DNA from: Polytrichum commune
Lineage: Eukaryota; Streptophyta; Polytrichopsida; Polytrichales; Polytrichaceae
NCBI GenBank assembly: GCA_950295325.1
Contig: OX485808.1
Location: forward strand, 36,102,527 to 36,166,526
DNA length: 64,000 bases
Direction: 5' to 3'
Part shown: positions 1 to 11,949 of the stretch, piece by piece
Layout: every line of letters begins with the position of its first letter
How positions within the stretch are numbered: position 1 is the first letter of the stretch
The notes under the pieces: model-generated
The model's database searches: none
Told to the model about the DNA's origin: nothing
What the model saw: the letters and a program-made list of their open reading frames with translations, nothing else
Made by a program: the position numbers and the translations under genes

Positions 1-16
1 TTAGCTGAATATTGTA

Positions 17-97
17 GGCATAGTGAAGTTTTGATGCTGAGTTGGCATAGTGAAATTTTGATGCTGAGTAGGCGTAGTGAAGTTTTGATGATGAGTT
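17..97 (+). repeat. 27-bp tandem repeat, three units, upstream of the kinase gene
   Basis: Three consecutive 27-bp units beginning GGCATAGTGAAGTTTTGATG differ at only a few positions, and a partial fourth follows. The same array recurs at 22716-22796 in front of the truncated kinase copy, so it is part of the duplicated 5' flank or leader. No coding role is visible. Confidence 0.8.
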
Positions 98-313
98 GGC
101 AGTGGGTAAATTGAAATAAATATTGTTGCATCATTTATCTCATTCTTCAGTTTGGTAGCTAGATTAAAGGCCAGCTGCAGTGATTGCACTCTCACTCACT
201 CAGTCACTCACTCTTAACCTTTCAACTTGATGTGCAGTGATTGCATTCACTAAAGGCATCCTCCTTTCTGTGCATGTTGTGAAAAATAAACAAAATAAAT
301 TCTTGAGTGACAC

Positions 314-3300
314 ATGGACGGTACTTTGGAAACACGGATGGGTCTGCCAATTGATGAACAACAGCTCAAGGTTCCTCCTTTTCAAGACGTAAAAGTTCAA
401 TGCTGTCCTCTTTTGCGAAAGCGGGGTGAAGGGCCCATACGCATTTCCTTTGAGGGAAATATTGGGGTAGGGAAGTCTACAATTTTGAAGCTGCTTAGTT
501 CGCATCCCCAACTTTATCAGTTGAGTTTCACTCTTCTCCCTCATTTCTCCCTCATGTGTTTGCATTTTTCTAGAGATAATCTCAAAGAAATTCTATTTCA
601 CCTCAAAAAGAATGTTTTGAGAATATTGCTTGGTGTTGTAGCATGAAGAATATTGCTTGTATGCCTAATTTTTATGTCAAGGCATGTGTGATTGATTGCT
701 TGGAAGTATCATGTTGCTGTTTTTACATTACTTGCTACAGCGCCAAAAGCAACCAACCAGTTCTGAAGCAATAAAGATAAAATAAATTCATCGTATCCAT
801 GCAAAGCTGGTGGCAAATAATTCATGCAATCTTTCTTTTCCAGTTGTGAGCAAGATGGCATATTCATCCTTTATTGTGGATGTTTTTGCTGAATTTTTGC
901 AAGGTATGGGGGTGTTATTCGTTTTTTGTTTTGTTCACATTCTCCAACTTCTGCTGATTAGATTTACGCAATGAAACTTGTGTTGCATTAGCAAATCTAA
1001 GATGGATCTTCAGCAAAAACTGGATTGAAATTCAGACCCCCTCTGATTTAGTGATGATTGTCGGAAGTGTATGTTTGTTGAGTCCTTAACTGAATACATA
1101 GGTCCTCACAATTGTGTGGACTATTGGGTGTGGAGTAGTTAAAAAAATCTCTAGACATAGTACAATCTCTTTTAAACACGTGTCTTATGGTGTTTGCTCT
1201 TTTGATCCTCACCGAACCACACACCAATCATATATAAATGCCCGATGAAGAAAAGCAACCAAATGACACCCACATACCTTATCAAAGCATATCTTGTTTT
1301 GTGCTGTATGTTGAGATGGATTGTTCTTTTTTTTGCAGAGTAATTGAAACGTTGCAAGAGCCACTTGGGGAGTGGCAAAATGTCAACGGTACAGGTCTCA
1401 ATATGTTGGAGGCTTTCTACAAAGATCCCAAGAGGTCTCTCATTTCCACTGTTCTACCCAGTGGTAATCCATGAAGTCATATCATTATAGAGCTTGCAAA
1501 TAATTAAATTCATATTGTGATTTTCATTTGATCAATTTTACAATATTCATAGCTCTTGATTTATCAAATTGTCTCCCTTTTATTGCATCGGCTTTGTGAT
1601 TCCATGTCAAGTCTGAGTGTGGAATTGTGTTTTTGTGTTTATGGGGCAGGTATGCTTACCTGTTTCAGAGCTTTGTATTTACAACTCGATTTCTTCAGGT
1701 GAATGAAGCCGCATTAAAATCGAAGGCATCACTCTTGTTGACCGAGCGGTCGGTTTTGACAGACCGATGTGTGTTTGTGGAAACGGCTATAGAACAAGGT
1801 TATTTTAACACTCTCGAGGCGGCGGCCTACGATGCATGGTACCAAGGCGTATTGGCAACACTCCCAACTGCGGTATGTCCCTATCGAATGTCTTCGCTGA
1901 CTGATTTAATTACTGTAAGTTGCTGTCTGGTTCAACACAAAATAGTTAATTCTTGGAAATTATATTTGCCATGTGTTGTATCCACGTCAGTCAAGACCAT
2001 GCTCAATCCAACATGGAAATCAGCTTTTGGTACTCTATGTGTTGAACCAGACAACACTCTACGGTAATCAGAGGCATCCTCTAACTCATTGGGATTTTTC
2101 ATTGGAAGTTGGTCCCCTATGATTTTCCATTGGTTGCTTTGTATACAATAACGATTTCTTCTTTCCACTACACCGTTTATGGTATTTAGTGTCGTTTACT
2201 ATTGGGTGTTACTCAGGGCTATATCTTTTTAACGATAATGTAAGTTTTAACCATGTAAAGAAGTTAGTGTTCTATTTTGTCCATACAACCAATTTGACCT
2301 TTGTGGGTAAAAGATCAGATCTATAATAAATAGTTAGAGCTTCGTGTAATTCCAATAGTAAGTGAACTAAATACCATAGATGGTGCATGGTTGGATTTGA
2401 AAGAACGGTAATCTATTTCAGTTCATTGAGGGGCCAAACTCATTTTAGCACCTCTTGATGGCATGTCAAAATGAGTTCAATTCTTAATGAACCGATATAG
2501 AATGTTCTTCGTTCAAATCTCCGCATGACTAAGTTACCTCCAGGCATGCACCGAAAGCTTATGAAACATGGAAGGTGTTGATGTATGCAAAACAACCAAC
2601 CCCCACCCAAAAGTCATGTTGAGTTGGAGGATAAAATTTGATTGTCCTTGCAAACATTCAGTTTGGATATATATATATATATATATATATAGGTTTTACC
2701 CATTGCAAAAAAATCATCAAAGCTTCGGCCTTCATTTTTTCTAAAGCCTCATAAGGATCTATTTTCTTTCCAAGTTTTCTATATTGGCATTTTTGGTCTT
2801 CTTGCAAGTTGTCCCCCCAACCACTCAAAGTTGGCTCAAACTTTAAATTGCAGGTTCCAGATGCCTTTGTCTACCTCCGAGCTGATCCGACAGTGTGTCA
2901 CGAGCGTCTGAAAACACGGTATGAATTTTCTTCTTAAAGGCATCACTCCAAAAACATTCACAAGAAAAACATTACCAAGTTCAATGTTCATAAATTCGTC
3001 CAAGCTGCATTTGTATCAAGTTATTATTGTTTTCAATGTGGTTCAATTAATCTATACAGAAGAGATGATGATATCTGAAGATATGGATGCATGCCCTTTG
3101 TTTCTCTTGTATCTAAATTTCTGATTGTACTTTTTGACCCAAAGCCTATACTTGGACTGTGAGTTTACAAATAGAATTAATATGCTTAGAGGGTTTGATC
3201 CACCATCTAACTCATGACCTTCCCTAAATGAAACGAATAAGTTGGATCTGTGCTGTTAATGAGGTTAAAAGTGCCAATTAACATGGTTCCCTATGTGTTG

Positions 3301-4353
3301 CAGAGCACGGTCAGAGGAAGCTGGGGTTACTTTGGATTATCTTGAGTCGTTACACACCAAACATGAAAAGTGGTTCATAAATGGTGCATTGAACCATTCA
3401 GGAGAAGGTGGGTAAAATGGTGATGTTTTTCTTGTGAATTCAGGACATGCAGAAGTGTGTAACATCACTTTGTCTAATTTACTTTGTAGCTGAAAGAATT
3501 TTTGCTGGTCTGGTATATAGGTGAATGCATGTTGTTGATAACCAACATTAATAATGGTATCAAAGAACTGAGCCTGAGGTATCAAATTTGAAATATTATT
3601 AAAGTGTTGGTATTTGGTGGGTATGTCAAAGTAAGAGAATCTTTGTATACCCGGGTTATTGTTTGGGTCTAACACCATTCTAAACCATATCGATACTAGG
3701 GCAATTTTACCTAGATATGAAGGTTTTTGCATGGTATATAGACCCAAATGGTATCGAAAACAAAACTACCGTCAAATACCCATACCCTGCTCGTCATAAA
3801 AAATGTGAAATCCTCACTCTAAATACCGGAATGGTATCAACAGAGGATGATGCCAGGCCAACCCTGGTTTGGTATTTGGATTGAAATGGTTGCTTTAATA
3901 TGAATTACTATGGTGTTGATGTGAGAAAAGGTAGAAACTTCATACAAAACAGGATATTGAACTTGGAAGTCAGGTGGACAATAGATATGTGCTGACCTGA
4001 ATTACCAATAGTTTCCCAAATGGAAATATTCAGAAAGAAATTGATATGCTCTTAAGTGCGTCTAGGCTTTTACATGTTAGTATTAGCTTCCATTTACGGG
4101 ATGCAATAAATAAAGCATAGGAATATATGAAAACTATACTGAAACCGTTGGTGGGGTATCTTTTGCAGGTAATTGGGATGGTAAGCCTAAAGCAGGTTTT
4201 ATGAGCTCCACGTCAGATATGCCACCTGCAATCCATGGTTGCCCAGTTTTTGTTGTAGATTGCACTTCCAACCTGCAGTTTGGGAAGCCTTCTCAAGAAT
4301 GTGATGCAGTGATTAATCAAATTGTTGACTTCTTGCTTTCTACCCTTAAATAG
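314..4353 (+). CDS. dNK: Deoxynucleoside kinase (dCK/dGK/TK2-type), six exons
   Basis: Phosphorylates deoxynucleosides in the dNTP salvage pathway. Exons 314-519, 1339-1434, 1650-1872, 2854-2918, 3304-3407 and 4169-4353 join in frame through GT-AG introns to 292 aa ending in TAG. Visible motifs are the P-loop GNIGVGKST (residues 48-56), EPLGEWQNVNG (76-86, the substrate-pocket E-P-x-x-x-W block), the ERS motif in TERSVLTDR (132-140), YLRADPTVCHERL (182-194), and the arginine-rich lid RARSEEAG (197-204) followed by LDYLESLHTKHEKW. Length and motif order fit the dNK family. The start is the first ATG after an in-frame TGA at 308. No clear transit peptide precedes the P-loop, so cytosolic location is my inference. 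Introns carry small transposons. A broken copy of exon 1 lies at 22.9-23.3 kb. Confidence 0.93.
901..1280. mobile_element. MITE-like inverted-end element in kinase intron 1
   Basis: The segment starts AAGGTATGGGGGTGTTATTC and ends with the approximate inverse, GACACCCACATACCTT. Its interior is related to segments at 23607-23980, 51852-52233, 58140-58480 and others in this window. It has no coding capacity. The right end coincides with the point where similarity to the second kinase copy stops. Confidence 0.65.
2166..2385. mobile_element. MITE with CACTACACC ends, kinase intron 3
   Basis: The left end reads CACTACACCGTTTATGGTAT and the right end is its imperfect inverse, AATACCATAGATGGTG preceded by AATAGTAAGTGAAC. 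Related elements lie at 17930-18146 and 59572-59798, with a possible short one at 37480-37556. It is non-coding. The CACTA-like termini suggest a CACTA or related superfamily; this is inference. Confidence 0.6.
2395..2517. repeat. Palindromic hairpin repeat, kinase intron 3
   Basis: The whole segment is an imperfect palindrome. Outer arms run from TTTGAAAGAACGG to its inverse near GTTCTTCGTTCAAA, and the inner arms are CCAAACTCATTTTAGCACC against GGCATGTCAAAATGAGTT. An inverted copy is at 26999-27122. It is probably a small foldback transposon. Confidence 0.6.
2667..2691. repeat. (AT)n microsatellite
   Basis: About twelve AT dinucleotides in intron 3 of the kinase gene. Confidence 0.95.
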
Positions 4354-6794
4354 ACCATCCCATATGTAAGTAGCTGAAATTTGATTGTTTGACTTTGTGT
4401 CAACAAAAACAACTCCGAGGGTAGTGGGAAGAAACAGGGACATCTATGCATGGCGTCTATGCATGGCTCCTTGAAAAATACAGATTCCCCTTTATTCACA
4501 AATTGAAAAAACATGTTGTAAATATGCTTGGAAATGACCAATCTGTTCAAATTAAATGTTTATTGCAATGTCTTAATTACAAACGCGCATTCACCCACCC
4601 TTGGATCACACATTCAACCTTAGGCTGTTGGTGTCTGAGCAGATAGTGTTAGCATTTTCTACAAGTTTGAAATTGTGTGACCCAGTTAGGGTTGCTTTTG
4701 TATGATGTTGGTGACAGAATTTGGCCTAAAAATGATAGAGAAATGTGTCATCTTCATGTAATCGATATACTGTGTAAGAAAAGAATTTGTTGTACATAGG
4801 TTTTAGCAACAGTTTTGGAGTAATTGTTTGATATGCGAGGTAGTTCACAAAATTTTCTCCTCCTTGATACAATCTTGTGACCAAAACTCCTCCATTTTTC
4901 AGTATATCGGGTTAAACGCTATGCCAAAAACATGAATTTGAAACACGGATTGTGACTTAACATTCATTGTGATGTCTTGATCACAAACCTGATTTTGCAA
5001 ACCATGTTCCTCTGACACTGGAGGTAAGATTCTACTGTAAGAAAGCTTAAAATACGAGCAATAATGACTTGAATGATTGATTGTTATAGCAGTTGGGAGG
5101 TTCCTGAAGACTTTCCCATGAAATTGCTTGGAGCAATGTTGCTTGTAGATTGACAAGATTTTTATGTCAAATTTGAGAAGTCTAATCATAAAAGAGGACA
5201 TGTCTGCACCAAACTACGCTTATCACAAGACTAAGAAGTTTTCTAGGGCACTTTGACAAGTATAGTTCTCCAAATATATATCCAAAATATACATGTCTTT
5301 ACAACATGGAAATAAGGATTTGAACACATGCAGCATAGTTGGATGGTTTTTCTACAGCATTCTAGATAGTTGTAAAGAATTTACCATTCACTTAAGTAGT
5401 GTGTTCTTATGTGTCAATGGTGGGATGCAATATTATCGCGAAGCCATTTAATTGATATATTTTTTATACTTACCTAGTAATTTACTATAAGATGTAATTT
5501 CACTAGAATAAAATTTCCTAATCTTGTTTTTTAACATTTTTACTATGTGGGCTCGAGACAGTGGATCTTCCCTTAAGTCATCATGGAGACTTTAGACCAA
5601 CACCTTACATGTGCATCATGGAATAAATAATGGATGACTAAGTAATGGTTCAAGGACAAAAATGGCATACTCATTAATAGTCACCCACATCAATTTCCAC
5701 TCTGAGTAGACAAGTAGAGTGGCCTACATCAATAATTTCCACCCACACTAGTAGGAACATTTAGTGTAGCCACTTCCCCACCACTTATAGTAGCATAGGC
5801 TTTCATTATCTACTCGGGCCAGACATCTTTCAAATTATGACCTACTTTGAGAAGTTTGTTTTTACGAATGTCCATAATATTTTGTATGAGAGTTTGTGTT
5901 TGTGACTACTATGCTTCTGGTAAATATTGTGGACATACTTGTGATGTGAGCTACCCTTTGATGCACTATAGTGTCACCCACAATTAAACCATCACCTAAC
6001 CATCACGCAATAAAATAATGTGGAACCTTAAATGAGGGAATTTTTTTTTTGTCAATTTGTCTACAAACTTGTGCGACCAAGCAACTTCTATCAAACTACA
6101 TTATTTTGTAAAAATACCAAAATTGAAGTAGATTCTTGTTTGGGAGAAATATGAAGTTTCTGGAGAAAAGGAGATTTTCAATTTTGTTAAAGTATTTTTT
6201 GGATGTAGGTTCAATATTCAAATCTTAGATTCAGCCTCCCCCCCCCCCTCCCCTGGTAGGACGGGTATGAATTGGATCTCGCCTTGTTGGAAGTCTTCAA
6301 TAGAAATGTTGCAACCTACACCTTAAACCTCCGAAAACATATATTGTGGGTTTGAATATAGTGTGCATTCACAATGTAGTTTGCACTAAATGATGGTTGG
6401 GTTGGGGGGATTGTTGGATAACATCGTAACTCCTTATCCATCCAAATTAAGACACACTCAGAGAAATCATGTCCCCTTTCCACCGATTTGGCTACCAAAG
6501 TATGATTTGGGAGACATTTTTTGGTTGCCTGCCATTGACATCTCCTTTAATCCTTGTTGGCACACTAATGCACACTAATGGGACCTCATTCCATGCATTG
6601 ATTGGGGGTTGCTTGAATATGTAGAACCTTTTGGGAAGCATTAGTTGTAGCTAGGGGTAAGGTACGATGTTCTTTGCTTTGGGTATTTCAACACATCTCA
6701 ATTGATTATATGTGTGTCCAAATGCAATCACACAATCTCAAGTTCAAATCAAGTTCAAATTCTTTCTAAACAATAATGTATCGGGATTGCTTTT
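4354..6794. other. Intergenic, no gene recognised
   Basis: AT-rich downstream flank of the kinase gene. Only short open frames with no recognisable domain are present, and no RNA gene or clear transposon end was seen. Confidence 0.6.
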
Positions 6795-6989
6795 GAGTAA
6801 GAATCTCAATAAGGTCCAAGATAACCCTAAACTACCAGATGATAGCAGAGAGGTACTCAAACCGAACATAGTGGTTGGCAATTCGATTCCCAATTGTGAA
6901 ATCATCTCTCTACTTGACAACAAATTAGCCAGGTGATCAAGCACCTCTTGTGCTCCAAGAAACAAAACAAAAAGAGTAAGAATCACAAT
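6795..6989 (+). mobile_element. tRNA-like SINE with target-site duplication
   Basis: The body (6811-6973) contains an A-box-like TAGCAGAGAGG and, about 35 bp on, a B-box-like GGCAATTCGATTCCC. It ends in an A-rich tail (AAACAAAACAAAAA). It is flanked by GAGTAAGAATCTCAAT (6795-6810) and GAGTAAGAATCACAAT (6974-6989), a 16-bp duplication with one mismatch. Related copies are at about 7740-7932 (minus) and 41577-41753 (plus). Confidence 0.75.
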
Positions 6990-7739
6990 CAAGTGTAGTT
7001 ACCATACTCGATCCATGGTCCAATGTCATTTCATGTTTGTTGATGTTCGATTTAAGTTGAGCATTGGATACAATACAAATTAGGACGCCGGGAAAAGAGA
7101 GATGATGAGAAATGATGTGGGGCCTCTAGTTACGAGTCCATTAAAGCTGCCATCCTTACCATAATATTCATGCGGTAGTTGCCCAAGTCCTCGTACTTAG
7201 GCACTCACATGCATCAACTTTGGAAACTCATGTCGTTCTTGTACAATATATTTGGGCACCTTTACCGAGCCCTCCTTTCAATCATGTGCCAAACTAGATA
7301 ATGGCCCGATAGAGTGTCGTGACTCGGTGTCTTGTTTGACACAAAAACTAACTAAACTATTGGAGGAAATATCCATGATGGATTGGAGACGCTTGGACTT
7401 CGTGTGGAGGCTATCTTTTGGCACTCGTGATAAGTGTTGGACCGAACAACACTCTATGGTACACACTCCTCATGAAGAGGAAAACTAAGTCGACGTAAGA
7501 TTCTTACACATACTTTAGAGTTAAATGTCAAGTGGTGGATTGGGAAGGAATTGAGCTTCCCAACCCCCAGTTAGTTAGATGCGTTGATGAGGTAAATGAG
7601 GTAATTTGTCAATGGTTAAGAATGAATTGGGTAGCGAAGAAGTTGTTTGTTCTCTATTCACCCGGAATAAATAAATAAATAACCAACACCAGGCAATCCA
7701 ATGTGAATTTGAGCTTGTTAATCCTACCCTGCTCAAGAA

Positions 7740-7932
7740 TCCTCTTGGTGCAAGGTGGGGTTTATTGTCTACCTTGCGGTGGGTGGGCTCTTAGCTTCCT
7801 ACCTACCTAACAAGTTTTTTTTTCAGTCAAGTAGAGAGAAGATTTCACAGCGGGAATCGAACCGCCAACCACTCCATTCGAAAATGGGTACCTCTCCACT
7901 ATCACTTAATAATTAGGGTCATCTCTGACCTT
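7740..7932 (-). mobile_element. tRNA-like SINE, minus strand
   Basis: Read on the minus strand from 7932, it starts AAGGTCAGAGATGACCCTAA, like the copy at 6811. It then has the A-box TAGTGGAGAGG and a B-box GGCGGTTCGATTCCCGC that is the best preserved in the window. The shared core CTGTGAAATCTTCTCTCTAC follows. The 3' end is uncertain, and no target-site duplication was identified. Confidence 0.65.
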
Positions 7933-8194
7933 ATTTACTCGATAAGAGAAAAAAATCAAAAAAAAAAAAAAAAGACAAAAAACTTCGCTTCCCACCTTGG
8001 ATCTCTCTTTATAAATCAGAGCATCTCCCTTTATATGATCACTCCTCATTGGTCTTAGTTGTTGCCAAAGCTCCTTAATTTCTCTCAAAGTTAGGCTAGC
8101 TCACGGTGGCCAACCCCATGTAAAACAAGAGATTCCTTTGCCTATCTCAACTGAAGCATAACATGATACTACTTCACTTTTGAGCTCTACCTAC

Positions 8195-8567
8195 ATTAAT
8201 TATCCCAATTAGTGTGTGTGTGTGTGGGTACTAGTTCCCAAAACATGTACTATTGTTCCAAGTCTCAACATCAGTGTTGGCTGAAGTCTTCGTTGACTGA
8301 TACTAAATTCTTGAATACTTGCTCATTTACCATACATCTCAAGAAATTAGTGTGTGCTTTTAAGGTGTTTGTAGAGTGATCATAAAATAATGTGCAGTAG
8401 TGAATAGTGTCACGATGAATAGTATCTTCCACTGAATAATGCCATGATGAACGATGCTTCCTAGATCTTTTGGTGGTACTAATTCCATAGCATGAAGAAA
8501 TTTATTATCATCTTCATTCATTTCCCACACTCACTGTTAGCCCTCCCTCACTAATTGGGATAATTAG
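8195..8567. mobile_element. Non-coding element with about 20-bp inverted ends
   Basis: Left arm ATTAATTATCCCAATTAGTG (8195-8214) is inverted at 8549-8567 (CACTAATTGGGATAATTAG). The interior repeats short motifs such as ATGAATAGT. A related sequence in opposite orientation lies at about 36543-36800. It contains a short (GT)n tract next to the left arm. Confidence 0.55.
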
Positions 8568-8990
8568 TATAGTGGTTTTGGGAGGTTACCTTGCCCGTTC
8601 CTCCCCATACTACATACCAAACTTTCTAACATGTCTTATTAAGGAATTAATAATCTTAAAAACTTGAGTCAAATATTGGATTGTTTTGTTAAAATGGTAA
8701 ACACGCCTTACATTGGACAACCCCATGGATAAGAAAGAGAAAAATATGACTATGATGAGTTATGGTGTTGCATCATGTTTGAGTTGGTCTAAGTCTAAAT
8801 ATAATCCCAGAACTAACATCACAAGAAATAGAGAACTTCAGAAAACTATTGCCTCGTTTTAAAGGTGAACACCTTGAACATGCGCGAACAAGTTGGTCTA
8901 AACCTATCACCCCCAAGGGCAAGCACCTAGGTTGAAAATATATAATTCACATGGATACCCTCAATATGGATGGTTGGATCAGAGTTCGTA

Positions 8991-9070
8991 GGGTGCAGTG
9001 GAAATCAAGTGCTAGGAAGGTCACCCATCCAAGTACTATTCCAATGTTAAGTGGCTTAACCTTAGTGTGG
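8991..9070 (-). pseudogene. 5S rRNA-derived sequence
   Basis: On the minus strand the segment contains GGTTAAGCCACTT (like the 5S A-box), ATAGTACTTGGATGGGTGAC (intermediate element plus C-box) and a terminal TGCACCC, in the order and approximate spacing of plant 5S rRNA. The 5' half is diverged, so it is a pseudogene or the head of a 5S-derived SINE. Recognition is by memory of 5S internal promoter elements. Confidence 0.6.
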
Positions 9071-10309
9071 CCAGTACTTGATATTGTTAGGCAGCAAAGC
9101 TTCCACTTATTTACTTATGATGGTTCACCAAGGCCTATTTCCTCCTCCATGTTATGCTCACTTGGGACCTAGAAGCGGCCATATCTCCTACAAAGGAAGA
9201 ATAATCGACTGAACATCTCAACCATTGGCAAGAATTTCGCATGCGTCCAATTCTCAATTATCATTCACCCAACACGAATTTTACATTTTCATGTTTGTTT
9301 AATATTTTCCATGTTGGGTGAGCAACAACCCATGGAGTTTGAGTTAAGGCCTTGGGATTTAGCCACCCCCATGGATAAATGCATAGAAACGCAGGGGAGG
9401 ATGGAATTATCGTATACAAACGTACCTCACATCCATCCAACATAAGAAAGTTGTCCATTCAACTCAAATGACTTTGAGTAGACTAATCGGGGATCTTTGA
9501 TGCTAATTCCAGTTTCAAATTCATTATGAAAAATAACCTCCAAGTTACATACTATTTCAAAGCTTTTGTGTTGGATGAATGAGAGATACACTCATATATG
9601 ATAACTCCCACTCTCCCCATACCGGCTCTTCTCACGTCACAACAAAGTGGCTTCTTTTTCTTCTTCTTTTATTGGTTAGTTTTTTCCCATTTTAATGTGA
9701 GGTCTATGGGTTACAATCGATTATCTTTTAATGACATGGATATCTTTTAGTAAACAAAGAATTAGTGTTAAGTGGCGGCACTGTTATAGATCTCGATGTA
9801 ATTTAATATGCTTGAGAAATGCTTGAGAAATGCTTGACTAATGCTTAACTCATGCTTGCAATGTTGTATGTAACTTACATGATGATCATTATGTAGATTC
9901 CTAGAGTTTGCGAGCATCATACTAATTGCTTCATTTGTTAATATTGTAGTTTTCTCAATATATTGCTTTCAAAGACTAGACTTAACTCCGAATTAACGTC
10001 ATTTGTGGCATGATAAGGTGCATATTCTTCAATTTAGAATTGTAGACATTGCAGAGCATAAAGCATTTACAAGCACCCATTTAAAACTCAACTTGCTATG
10101 ATGTTTGAGGGCATCAACGTATCATACATGTGTATAGAATATACCTCACTAAATGCATTAGAAGGGCAATGAAGAACCACCCAATTCAAGTTGTGACTTA
10201 AAACACCGTCATGGTTGTTTACGAGTGAGCCCACGAGACCATGCAAATTTCTTACTACCATCGACTTTCGAAGTTTAAAAAGGATAGACAACATGTTTGT
10301 CCCTTCATT
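9071..10309. other. Intergenic, nothing recognised
   Basis: AT-rich sequence with short open frames only. No domain, RNA gene or transposon terminus was recognised. Confidence 0.5.
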
Positions 10310-10425
10310 TATAACCAAAATTGCTCGTTGTCCTTATATGTTGTCATAAAGATTTCATTGAGTAGTTGTACTCAATGAAATCTTCCTATAACCTAGATAC
10401 TGGATAATGAGCATTTTTGGTTATA
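10310..10425. repeat. Long imperfect hairpin of about 116 bp
   Basis: The inner stem AAGATTTCATTGAGTA (10349-10364) pairs perfectly with 10369-10384 across a 4-base GTTG loop. The outer arms continue the pairing imperfectly to TATAACCAAAA at 10310 and TTTTTGGTTATA ending at 10425. It could be a foldback transposon or a small-RNA precursor-like hairpin. Confidence 0.7.
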
Positions 10426-10668
10426 GGTAATAACTCGTCACGCCTTAAAGCTTGAGAAGCCAATGGTAACAATAAAATTGTGCGTGGTCCCATGGGCATG
10501 CACCAAAAGGTTAGATGAATAGGAATATTGTGGCGGGCTTTGACCTTTTATAGGGCAAGTGAGATACACTACCCACCAACATATTGAGGTCCCACTTCTT
10601 GCATTGTTGATTGCAAGTGCTCATCATCACCCAACATAATTCCAAAAATATGTGGGCGACACACAAAG

Positions 10669-10799
10669 CACTACAAGCATCTCAGTCGTGCCAACAATTC
10701 ACATGCATCAAAAGATGTAAAATCTATCACGTTGGTAGATTTACACACTAATCTCATCCACACATACTGATTTGTCTAGGACTCACAGTGTTGTTAGTG
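10669..10799. mobile_element. Small MITE with CACTACAAGCAT ends
   Basis: Begins CACTACAAGCATCTCAG and ends with an approximate inverse terminating TTGTTAGTG. It resembles the elements at 31149, 33506, 49380, 50530 and 59437 in its terminal sequence and in an internal TAGATTTACA stem. Non-coding. Confidence 0.5.
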
Positions 10800-10994
10800 A
10801 ACAAACATGCATCGTTGACAGAGAACACCATGCTAGTTTAAAAACTAAGAAGTAGTAGCCATAAAGTATACCATAGTTGTTGCTTAATTGAATCTTAACA
10901 ATGATAGAATGTAGTTTCCATGTGGGTTGTAAGTGGCCCTTAGCCAATATATGAATGACATGTGGCATAAATTTTGAGGAGAAAGTAACCAATT

Positions 10995-10997
<3 letters not shown>

Positions 10998-11026
<29 letters not shown>
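10998..11026. repeat. (GA)n microsatellite
   Basis: Uninterrupted GA dinucleotide run. A (GT)n run lies nearby at 11372-11389. Confidence 0.95.
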
Positions 11027-11028
<2 letters not shown>

Positions 11029-11371
11029 TTTATGGTGGTAGACTTCAATCATACATGCATCCTTCTTTCCCAAAAACCTATTCCACCCCACCTGCTGCCC
11101 ATTCTCCAACACCAAGTGCATATGATTTCCCCCAATGAGGTGGGGCCGGCTTCAAGACCACGCCAAGGCAAGTTGAGCCACCTTTCTTGGCTCAAGACTC
11201 CTTCCATTTCAAACAACCAAAGTGGGTATCCAAATTGTTATGTGGACCATGTTACCCCTTAAATCATCATAATAACCAATACCACTACAAATGTTTATTA
11301 ACTTTTGTTTCGCACAATACCTAATATCATCCTCGATGAAACATAGGAAAAAAAACAAAAACTCATAACAA

Positions 11372-11389
11372 GTGTGTGTGTGTGTGTGT
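11372..11389. repeat. (GT)n microsatellite
   Basis: Nine GT dinucleotides in intergenic DNA. Confidence 0.9.
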
Positions 11390-11949
11390 AACATTGTTAT
11401 GACATCTTAGCATTTATTCAGCCCGCGTGTGGGTTTGAGATAAGGTTGAAATGATTCCTTGATCAGTTCTTAAAGATTCGTAGGGGAAACCATATTCAAA
11501 GTGACCCTAGTAATTCGTTTGTCATGACATTGAGCAACTGCGAGCAATCACGTGACTATGAATTTGAGTTGCCTTATTATTCAGAAAGAGAACAAAATCA
11601 AAGGATGAATATGCCATGATAGTTCTTATGTCCATTTGATAAAAAAAGATTCCCCCCTTCAATAGTGAAATATAATCTTTCCAGATTTACATGTAAATAA
11701 TCCTACTCATAAATTAGAAGCAGATAAAAATATTTAGGCAAAAAATTGTTAAGATTTCATGCAAATATAGTAGATTATTGGTTATAGCCCACCTCCTCAT
11801 AACATGTCGCTTATAAACCCAGTGGTAAAAACTTCCAACAACTCCCTTGTGTTTTTTTTGTTTTTTTTTTCATCCATGCAGAGAGCATTTCAATCAAGCA
11901 AATTGAAGTGCACACTACGAGCCTTGTGGTTAGAAATAGATGAGCTTCA

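Noticed and set aside
7860-7920. Possible tRNA gene (good B-box, A-box at plausible spacing)
   Set aside because: No cloverleaf arms could be formed, and related copies with A-rich tails and target duplications show it is a SINE.
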